From Phoronis ovalis (taxonomy: Eukaryota; Phoronida; Phoronidae), in NCBI GenBank assembly GCA_028565635.1, contig JAOXYB010055957.1, forward strand, positions 1 to 11,142: a stretch of 11,142 bases of DNA, in the 5' to 3' direction. The translations under genes and the position numbers were made by a program. A model generated the notes under the pieces. The model ran no database searches. It saw only the letters and a program-made list of their open reading frames with translations, and had not been told where the DNA came from. Below, piece by piece: positions 1-6,786 of the stretch. The number at the start of each line of letters is the position of its first letter. Position 1 is the stretch's first letter.

Positions 1-489
1 AGTACAAAAACAGTGTTTTTTGGCAATTTTTGGTGCTATGCTATGAGAGGGTACTATCAATTAGCGGGAAAATGGAACTGCAAAACTTATAAGCATTCAT
101 TGTTGTATAAGCTGACCAAATTTAATAAGAACAGAACCTTATCTAATAAACGGTCGAAGTTGTGCATAGGAACTCTTCCCAGATCTCTAGTGCAAATAGT
201 ATACTAGTATTTATGCATTTGAATTCGGATGAAAACCGGCAGAAAATTAGAGAAAACAGAATTCCTGAATTTCAGTTTTATTGGAAATAATTGGTATTTT
301 TTTAAGCAGTGCTTGAATATTAAAAGTTAAGAAAACTATAACAGAATATTTACGAAATATCCTACGAAACGGAGAATGCATGGTTATGCTGCTACTAAAC
401 CTAGACATTTTTCATAGCCTGTAAAATCAGTTGGCTTTGTCTGCTTTAAAATAAAATCAGCAGTTTTTTAAAAGCTTTTAGTGACTTAC
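1..489 (-). other. GET3 intron 6 (partial)
   Basis: This stretch follows the exon 6 donor. I found no GET3 continuation, no repeat and no RNA gene. A 64-codon plus-strand open frame starting at 13 has no recognisable motif and is treated as chance. Confidence 0.7.
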
Positions 490-597
490 TGGATCTCTAA
501 ACTGTTCATTAACTTGTCTTATTACAGGAAGAGTCTCTTCTAAACGCTTTGTCATCTCATCTGAATTTGTAGAGCCCATGCCAAACATACTAGTCAT
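490..597 (-). CDS. GET3: GET3 coding exon 6
   Basis: The acceptor is TTATTTCTTGCAG and the donor is GATCCA/GTAAGTC. The 108-nt exon (36 codons, phase 0 on both sides) reads [19 protein letters not shown], then [17 protein letters not shown], about residues 197-232. The EETLPVIR and EQFRDP blocks match animal GET3. The Met/Gly-rich start belongs to the flexible helical subdomain that covers the tail-anchor groove. The next expected block (Glu-Gln-Thr-Thr-Phe and so on) is not found in bases 1-489, so the next exon lies outside. Confidence 0.94.
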
Positions 598-3500
598 CTG
601 CAAGAAATAAGCACAGTGGTATAATAACATTCAGGAGCCTTCACAATAAAAAACCTGACTTAAAAATCAAAACATGAAAGCAACAATAAATATTATAGAA
701 AAATAATACTATTACACAAATGCCATTGAAATCTGCCGGTTCTGCTTCCATACTTGTACAACTATGTAAATATTTCATAATCTTTCATGATTGATAGGCT
801 TTGATAGCATCTATTCAACATGATCATTTTACATTGGAAACCAGGGGGCTCAAGAATGATTTAAGAATTAGTTTAGTTGTACTGAAATACGCAAGTTTAG
901 TACAACAAAATTAGTTTAGTTGTACTGAAATATGTAAGTTAGTACAACAAAATTAGTTTAATTGTACTGAAAAACGCAAGCTTGCATTCAGGCAAAGGAA
1001 AAGGCATTAAACACACAAACCTGTGACACAAAAGGACCAAGCTGATTTTTCAGACGTAGAATTTTTCCCAATCCTTTTTCCACAACAGCAGGAAATGAGA
1101 GAAGTCGTAAAGTGTGTCCTGTAGGCGCAGTGTCAAAAACCACAACAGAAAAATTCATACTCTTGACCAGTCTATAAAATAATGCAAAATCTGTACATGA
1201 AAACATGTCAAAGGGCATCAAATATAGGATTATTCAACTTTTGTCTTAAATTACACGATTGTACAAATTTCTGTTGTGAGAAATTTACTAAAGAGGGAAG
1301 TACTATAAATATTTAACAAACTGCCAAGTCTTTATAATGTCTATCGGTATAGACTTTTGAGAAACAACAACAAATAATATATTAAAGTTATCTTCAAATG
1401 ATTACAGAATACAGTTGGGTGTTAAAACAAAGTGTTCTTCTATTAAATAATTTTGGTACAGAGATGAACAAGATAATAACGTCAGTGGTAAGCTTATTTA
1501 ACATAATAAAAATACAATCTCTTTTACAAAGAGGGAGTTTTGAAGTATTACTCTAAATAACTTCTAGGGAACACTAAAACTAAATAAAGCATTCATACCT
1601 CATAACTTCTGCATAGCTCATGGCTTCATCGATACCTGGGAACGCACTCATAACATCCTGCATCATAGACTTAATAGCACCACCCATAGAATCTCCTGCA
1701 AAGTTAGAACATGTATTAGACAACAAACCTCGGATTAATTATTTCAACAAGATTGAATCAGAAAATTAATTAATAAAGGAGCATTGTAATGACTTTTACA
1801 TGCGAGGCAACTTCTTCATATGAATTAATTTACCTGACACAAAATTATAATCAACAGCAAGAAAAACACACAATTATCACGATAAAATAGTAGAATAGAT
1901 AATAATAATAATACTTAATTCTATACTGGCAACCAGAATGATCGATAAAATTTAACTGAATTACACAAAGCAGTACTCTCGTGGTAATCAAGCCCATTCC
2001 AAGAGGGTTGCAGCCAATGTAACACAAAATATACAAATGCTATAATTTTATTATTCCTTACATATTTATAAATTAAGTAAAACCAACGGATTTATAATGT
2101 CAGCCTCACTTTGGGTGCATCAGAACACTACAACTACATAAAATTACTTAAACATTATCTTTTGGTCATTTATCACTTAATACATGAACTCTTTCAGATA
2201 CATTTTTAAAAGGTCAGCTATAGTCTATCCTAGTTTACCTACTAAACACTTACAGTGGTCATCAAACTGTCAGGCTTACAGTCCATGTTTTGGCAGTGTG
2301 TTGAATTAGAATAAAGATCAGTATAACAGTAATTAAAAAAAGTTTATGAAAAACCTGAATAGCACACTTGTATGGGATGTAGCTAATTTTAGTGCAGTCT
2401 TTAAAATAAGGGAAACTTCTTATACCTCGCCTACTGTATAAGAGAGGAGTAGGCTACGTTGTAAATGTTTTTTTGTATTCTTGCTTACATGTGAGGAGTG
2501 ATTACGTCCAGTCCCCGCACTCCAACAACAAAGGCATAACACATGATAGTTATGCATTTTTAAAATGACCCCCTAAACGCTGATTTTTAAAATGACCCCC
2601 TAAACGCTGATTTTTCCATAATTTAGTATCCCTACTTTCGCAAAAAACAAGAATTTTTGCACTAAAAAAAAACACCCTTTTTTAGGTTTTCAAGGAGACA
2701 AAAACAAATGTCTACCCTTTTTATATGCTACTAAATAATTAAGTAGTCAATGAAGGTAAGGTTAGTGAAGATGAACCCCGACAAGACCAGTTTTTCCCAT
2801 ACTTTTTTACTTGTATTTAGTATGAATCTGGTCATGATACCCTCCATTTTGTACACTATTTTTGATTTTCAAGAAGTCCTTTTCTAAAATCTACCCTTTT
2901 TTCAAGTTTCAAGGACCATGACTTTTTTCAAAATAATCCCCTTTTCTGAGATTTTCGTAACGATCATGCGGTCCCATTTCATGCTGGAGTGCGGGGAATG
3001 CGTGATTATGTTGAAAATGTTTTTGTATTCTGATTACAATATTTGCTTGTGGTGTTTTGTAACATGGGCTGGAGGCCTTATATTACTAAATAAATTATTA
3101 TATAACAGTATTTAGGAGACAACAGATCCTTAATCTTAGATATGTTCAAATTAGATTTGGTTTATAAAATCACTTACCTGGTTCTTCTTCAAAGTACTCA
3201 TCTGGTAATTCTGTTAAACCGACATTTGGGTCAATTTCCTACAATGAAGTAAGAGTATAACATGTAGTCTTGTTGAATGTCCATATAATTATATATTTAT
3301 GCCCTCCAAAGATTGTTTATGCCACGCAAATTCATGAGTAATATGGCAATTTGCACAAACATTTCATTCAGTTAAATATTTGATAATATAATAAAACACA
3401 GCTCATCTAAACTTAGAAATTTTATAATCTTATAAACTTACATTTTGTGAAAGATATAATTTCCTGTTTTTCATACAGGAGTAAATAATGAAAACGCAGC

Positions 3501-6256
3501 CAAAAATAATCTCTTCTGGTCTTAAAAAGTACATGTAGACATGTAACTGTATTATGATTCATTATTGCATCAAATGCTTATTGCATCTAATGTTATATTA
3601 ACATGCCAGTAGCTGGTTCTGGTAATAGTCTGATGCACCTATGGCTGGTATGTGTGACCACATCAGACATTGTAACAGCTTTGAGGAAGACGGCAAATTG
3701 TGATCGCTATCATCTTCATGAACACTACATCAATACCTACCATAGCAAATAAGTTTTCAAAACCTTTAACCTTTGTCGGTATCTTTGAAAACTTTTGATC
3801 AAATGCATCTGAGATATTATGAGCTGGATCAGTTGAAAGCAGTAGCACGGACTCTCGAACTTTACACAACTGTGAAACCAAACTACAACTATAAGAAGAA
3901 TTATAAAGTAAGCCTTATTATGCACCGAATGCAACGGTAGAAACACAGTACAAAAAATATTAACTATTAAAATATTATTATGAAGTGCAACATCTCAGGA
4001 AACATGACCAGTTATAGTCTGAATGCAATAGTAAAACAGGCTTCCAATTGTTGAGAACATTTGTTGATTTTCTATTTTGGTGCACACACTGAGATTGCGT
4101 CTAATCCCGATTCAGTGTCACGACTGATGAACAGTCCAGCCATGATCGATGAACACTCCAGCCTCGATCTCATGAATTTGTACTATGCCTCTTGATTATC
4201 TGGCATGTGAGACTTGTAGGACAGTCACAAACTGACTAGTAGTCATTGACACGTAAATTGACTCATACACAGGTGTTGCTTGTTAAGAATGTGTAAATAA
4301 TACACATAGTGGAATAAAATTTTGTCGAGAGAGTTAGCTGTTGGGATTTTTTGTGAACGTGCCAGAATGGGAGTTCAAATGAATATGAAGTAGTCTAAGG
4401 CAAGTATCCAGAGAATGATATATGAACACAAACGCTAGGGTTTATATATTTTGCAAAGGTTCCACAAGTGGAATCACTTTAAGTTAACAGTGAATTGCTA
4501 CCAGTCAGTCCATGATTGCGCAGCAAAACAAGCTTCATGTGTCAGATTTATAATTTGGCATAATTGCACAATTTCCAAGCTATGTGACCCTCACATGTAG
4601 TACTCGGTATATTAATGTGCAAGTAGTACTCTTTAGTATTCTTTATGGAGGGGAAGCCTGCAAAGTGCCAGGGCAAGGTTTCACATGTTTTACAATGTAT
4701 ACTATAGAGGAAAACTTTATAGGCTGACCCAGCACGAAAAATTAATTGTAGGTTACTATAGACATAATTATCTTGATTTTTACCTGGAGAAAGATTTTAT
4801 CAAAACATCAGGCAAGATATTAATTATGAAAAGATTTATTAGCACTGAAGTGAATGTAAAAATTAATTGTGTCTTTATACAATATCAAGAGGATAACACA
4901 AACTTATGATAGGAATATAAGCACTTCAGCCTAATCTGGATCGACTGTGTAGTATTTATCCAGGATAACTGATAAGACATACATGTATATTATAATAATA
5001 CTATAGCGGTGGTGGGGAAAATTCAAAATTTGATATTTTAGTATTTTTTTAAGTATCTACAAAAACAGAAAAATCTGGCGGCTTTCATTGTGGTGGCCAG
5101 AAAATAAATGGCAACCTTCTCAATAACAAATTTATAAGTGAATGTTTCATTCTGTTTCTGCGAATAGGAATAGGATAGTTATAATAATGGTCATTGTAAG
5201 ATCAAATTCAAACACAAAATCATCAAATGATGTAGTACTGTCTACATGACCCTGCTATGGCTAATTGCTTGCAGCAGAGCTGTAGGACCATGACCCACAT
5301 AGTGTTAATAACTGTTAAGTTATTCAACCAAGACTCACCTTATGCACTAGAGTACACTAAAAAACTGTTTCATTTGGAAAAACTTCAACAGTTTTTAACA
5401 CCATCTGGGCTATGATTCTACGGCCTTGGTAGGGGTCATGATCATGGATGTAGCCAGGGTACGACTACAAATGACGTATGCCCAATTTCGAGAGTACGCT
5501 ACACCTCAGACAACTTCTGACGGATGAGACTTGCCAAACGTCACGAATCATTGTATAATAAATCATGGTGAAAGTGACCAACTGTCCAAATATAAGTTAA
5601 AATATCATGTAATATATACTGTGAGCCTATCGAATTTCAACTTTGACTACTCCAATCACCATTTGGTATGGCATATAGACAAAAAATGGGCAAACACTAC
5701 CCTAACATCATAGTGGAAGGCGAACTCATGGAGGAAATATGCTGTTAGTACTTTTTGTTAATATGTCAGTGCGGCAGTTCCAAATGATGAGTAGAGTAGT
5801 AGTCACTCAGTGTTGAAGTTTTATATCGGGAGCATATTACATTATAAATTATAAATATAACTCGTATGGTAATAATGGTATTTTTTGGACGGTTGGTCAC
5901 TTTTACTGTGATTTGCTATACAAGGATCCGTGACGTTCGGCAAGCCTCAAGCCTCATCCGTCAGAAGTTGTCTGAGGTGTAGCGCGAACTCACTGGCACG
6001 AATTCGGGACTACAATTTTTATTTCCGATTATTATTTAGTACAACTACAAAATAATCATAATGACGATGCTAAAAATCGATCAAAGTATATTACGGTGCC
6101 TTCGAAACCACATGCACTACCGTACCTAGTAGTTGTCTTCCCTACTCCTCCTTTACCACCCACAAATATCCATTTAAGTGTTTTCTGATCTAAAATATTT
6201 TGTATAGATGGTTCAAGAAGTTCGTATTCTTCTTCCATTCCCTGCAGTTCTGCCAT
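490..6256 (-). CDS. GET3: GET3/ASNA1 (TRC40), tail-anchored protein targeting ATPase; six exons, 3' part outside window
   Basis: GET3 is the cytosolic homodimeric ATPase that takes newly made tail-anchored proteins from the pre-targeting complex to the ER receptor for membrane insertion. Six exons on the minus strand join in frame: 6256-6126, 3888-3741, 3238-3178, 1695-1599, 1171-1021 and 597-490. They total 696 nt, or 232 residues. The joined protein shows the deviant P-loop GKGGVGKT (about residues 34-41, signature lysine 35), switch [13 protein letters not shown] (about 64-75) and switch [10 protein letters not shown] (about 159-166). The segment [19 protein letters not shown] is a family hallmark. 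Compared from memory, the match to animal GET3 runs without a gap from P-loop to exon end. The start is the first ATG after an in-frame TGA (6260-6262), in context AACAATGG. Bacterial ArsA is excluded by the introns and by closer similarity to animal GET3. The remaining roughly 115 residues, including the zinc CXXC, lie beyond base 1. Confidence 0.96.
867..981. repeat. Tandem array of about 43-bp units with internal hairpin, GET3 intron 5
   Basis: There are about 2.7 copies of a 42-43 bp unit, at 867-909, 910-951 and a partial copy 952-981. Each full unit begins ATTAGTTTAGTTGTACTGAA and ends TAGTACAACAAA, so TTGTACT pairs with AGTACAA inside the unit. Differences between units are few (ATACGC against ATATGT, and one base of length), suggesting fairly recent duplication. 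The array lies about 40 bp from the exon 5 donor, in intron 5 (598-1020). The rest of that intron shows nothing notable. Confidence 0.85.
1021..1171 (-). CDS. GET3: GET3 coding exon 5 (switch II)
   Basis: The acceptor is TTATTTTATAG and the donor is TCACAG/GTTTGTG. The 151-nt exon encodes [11 protein letters not shown], then [16 protein letters not shown] with the switch [10 protein letters not shown], and ends [21 protein letters not shown] (about residues 146-196). It enters in phase 2 and leaves in phase 0. The reading frame continues a little way into intron on both sides without similarity to the family. Confidence 0.95.
1172..1598 (-). other. GET3 intron 4
   Basis: AT-rich intron bounded by GTATGAAT and TTATAG. 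I see no gene or clear repeat in it. Confidence 0.75.
1599..1695 (-). CDS. GET3: GET3 coding exon 4 (helical client-binding region)
   Basis: The acceptor is CTAACTTTGCAG and the donor is ATGAG/GTATGAAT. The 97-nt exon encodes [20 protein letters not shown], then [13 protein letters not shown], about residues 114-146. The family-typical segment [15 protein letters not shown] is fully kept. The preceding loop differs from vertebrates, as expected for the variable helical subdomain near the hydrophobic client groove. It enters in phase 1 and leaves in phase 2. Confidence 0.95.
2501..3007. mobile_element. Candidate MITE-like element with terminal inverted repeats
   Basis: A perfect 13-bp inverted pair, TCCCCGCACTCCA (2512-2524) and its complement (2985-2997), sits near the ends. 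A second matching block, CATGAT at 2542-2547 against ATCATG at 2963-2968, lies at nearly equal distance inward (17-18 bp). The flanking TGATTACGT (about 2499-2507) and TGATTATGT (about 3003-3011) could be a one-mismatch target-site duplication. The interior has no long open frame. It is rich in A and T runs, contains ACCCTTTTTT twice in the same direction (about 2675 and 2894) and has a GACCAG/CTGGTC hairpin at 2785-2833. I infer a non-autonomous DNA element but cannot assign a superfamily. Confidence 0.55.
2557..2610. repeat. 27-bp tandem duplication
   Basis: Two perfect adjacent copies of a 27-bp unit (2557-2583 and 2584-2610). The unit starts TTTTTAAAATGACCCCCTAA and ends ACGCTGA. It lies inside the left end of the inverted-repeat element. 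Perfect identity indicates a recent slippage or duplication event, or an assembly artefact. Confidence 0.9.
3178..3238 (-). CDS. GET3: GET3 coding exon 3 (short, 61 nt)
   Basis: This small exon reads [20 protein letters not shown] plus one base. It is preceded by CATTGTAG and followed by the donor CAG/GTAAGTG. It continues directly from LFAM of exon 2 as in animal GET3 (LFAMEIDP) and leaves in phase 1. It is too short to stand out as an open frame and was found by following the family sequence. Confidence 0.94.
3239..3740 (-). other. GET3 intron 2
   Basis: Intron between the switch I exon and exon 3, bounded by GTAGGT and TTGTAG. It contains one TACATGTA palindrome (3530-3537). No gene or repeat family is evident. 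Confidence 0.75.
3741..3888 (-). CDS. GET3: GET3 coding exon 2 (switch I)
   Basis: The acceptor is TTCTTCTTATAG and the donor is ATG/GTAGGT. The exon is 148 nt and encodes [20 protein letters not shown], then [12 protein letters not shown] (switch I, catalytic Asp region), then [17 protein letters not shown], about residues 44-93. It joins exon 1 in phase 2 and leaves in phase 0. An open frame continues a few codons past the donor (GIDVVF), but this is intron; the conserved continuation EIDP lies in exon 3. Confidence 0.95.
3889..6125 (-). other. GET3 intron 1 (about 2.2 kb)
   Basis: This long first intron separates the P-loop exon from the switch I exon, with donor GTACGG and acceptor TTCTTATAG. 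Its main content is the foldback element at about 5480-6005. It also holds a small perfect hairpin (AAAAACTGTT at 5360-5369, complement at 5387-5396) and a TACATGTA site near 4980. An open frame of 74 codons at 4685-4909 (plus) shows no recognisable domain and no splice-site support. Confidence 0.75.
5480..6005. mobile_element. Foldback (long inverted repeat) element, MITE-like
   Basis: Two arms are inverted copies of each other. The best block is a perfect 32-bp match between 5497-5528 (starting CGCTACACCTCAGACAACTT) and the complement of 5953-5984. Matching continues inward with scattered changes to 5590 (left) and 5884 (right), including GTGACCAAC and GTCCAAA. Weaker similarity continues almost to the centre near 5735, for example TTTCAACTTTGACTACT against CTTCAACACTGAGTGACTAC. 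The right arm has an extra copy of about 8 bp (GCTTGAG) that the left arm lacks. GACTACAA occurs in the same direction just outside both ends (5463-5470 and 6008-6015), compatible with an 8-bp target-site duplication of the hAT type. There is no transposase, so it would be non-autonomous. The element ends about 120 bp from GET3 exon 1. Confidence 0.75.
6126..6256 (-). CDS. GET3: GET3 coding exon 1 (start codon and P-loop)
   Basis: This exon encodes residues 1-43 plus two bases of codon 44. It begins [17 protein letters not shown] and ends in the P-loop [16 protein letters not shown]. The donor is AG/GTACGG at 6126/6125. The intron phase is 2, and the split codon becomes Ser when joined to exon 2. 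The acidic, poorly conserved N-terminus before the conserved [11 protein letters not shown] is normal for the family. Confidence 0.95.
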
Positions 6257-6501
6257 TGTTCAAGCGGAAACGGATATAGTAGAAAAGCGCACGAACTCAG
6301 TAACTGTTTTCCATTTTGATTACGTACTTTTGACTTTTGTAGCTAAACTTATAACTAAAACATTTTAAAGGATTAAATCACTCACTTCAACGATATTGTA
6401 CCATAATACTATACTAGGACATTAATTGTTTTAATATTTTAAACATCAAGGATTTGATACCAAATTAGGATAGAAAATAAGACTAAACTTCCGTCGATAT
6501 C
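6257..6501. promoter_or_regulatory. Shared bidirectional promoter and 5' UTRs of GET3 and HECTD3
   Basis: Only 245 bp separate the two divergent start codons, so both 5' UTRs and both core promoters must fall here unless upstream non-coding exons exist. TTCCG stands exactly 8 nt before each ATG in the sense direction of each gene (complement at 6265-6269 for GET3; 6489-6493 for HECTD3). This is compatible with ETS-type GGAA sites or pyrimidine initiators. TACGTA is present at 6321-6326. No convincing TATA box at a fixed distance is seen, though the middle is very AT-rich. Transcription start sites cannot be placed from sequence alone. Confidence 0.7.
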
Positions 6502-6786
6502 ATGGAAGGCAACTTACAGCTTCCGCGCCGTAAGCTTGCTAGAATTCGTTGCCTCCAGTTGTGTATAGATAATTTTAAACACTGCAAACCTCTTCCAGCA
6601 TGTCTGTGCTATGTACCGGCAGAGATTAGATTAAAATGTACAACAGCGAACAAAATACCAGTTTATCCAAGTAAATCAACAACGGATAAAAAGCGTGGCG
6701 AATTAGCTGGTGGGATCGGCTCTATTGTTCTCGCATCTGGAGAGGAATACTGCAACTCGCAAGGACAATGGGTCGAAGTTTTAAAG
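6502..6786 (+). CDS. HECTD3: HECTD3 coding exon 1 (N-terminus)
   Basis: This exon encodes residues 1-95 and ends at the donor TTAAAG/GTGAGTAG in phase 0. It begins [20 protein letters not shown], contains [14 protein letters not shown] (compare the vertebrate 'RPLPAALAFVPRE' motif) and ends [18 protein letters not shown], the most conserved block of the N-terminal region. A basic Lys/Arg-rich start is visible; there is no signal peptide or membrane segment. An in-frame TAA lies 15 nt before the ATG. Confidence 0.95.

Larger units (their letters stand above)
1696..3177 (-). other. GET3 intron 3, with an inserted repeat element
   Basis: This 1.5-kb intron lies between exon 3 (donor GTAAGTG) and exon 4 (acceptor TTTGCAG). 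Apart from the element at about 2501-3007, it is AT-rich sequence with no recognisable gene. Short open frames at 1851-2036 (minus) and 2918-3115 (plus) lack any family motif. Confidence 0.75.

Noticed and set aside
13-207. 64-codon plus-strand open frame at the left edge
   Set aside because: No recognisable motif; it sits in GET3 intron 6 on the opposite strand and has a composition like the intron.
867-981. CRISPR-like array
   Set aside because: The units are contiguous 42-43 bp tandem repeats without unique spacers, inside an intron of an animal gene.
1851-2036. 61-codon minus-strand frame with a Tyr/Ile-rich tail
   Set aside because: The tail comes from a low-complexity ATAATAATA run in GET3 intron 3; there is no homology or splice support.
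2918-3115. 65-codon Cys/hydrophobic-rich open frame as a membrane peptide
   Set aside because: It spans the right terminal inverted repeat of the intron 3 element and its flank, so it is chance coding across an insertion boundary.
4685-4909. 74-codon plus-strand open frame as a small gene
   Set aside because: No recognisable domain, no splice or promoter support, AT-rich composition like the surrounding intron, and antisense to GET3 intron 1.
5531-5713. 60-codon open frame as a small protein
   Set aside because: It lies in the left arm of the foldback element and has no family similarity; there is no sign of a transposase.
490-6256. Bacterial or archaeal ArsA arsenite ATPase
   Set aside because: The P-loop and switch motifs are shared, but the gene is broken by five consensus introns within the window and the protein matches animal GET3 block by block.
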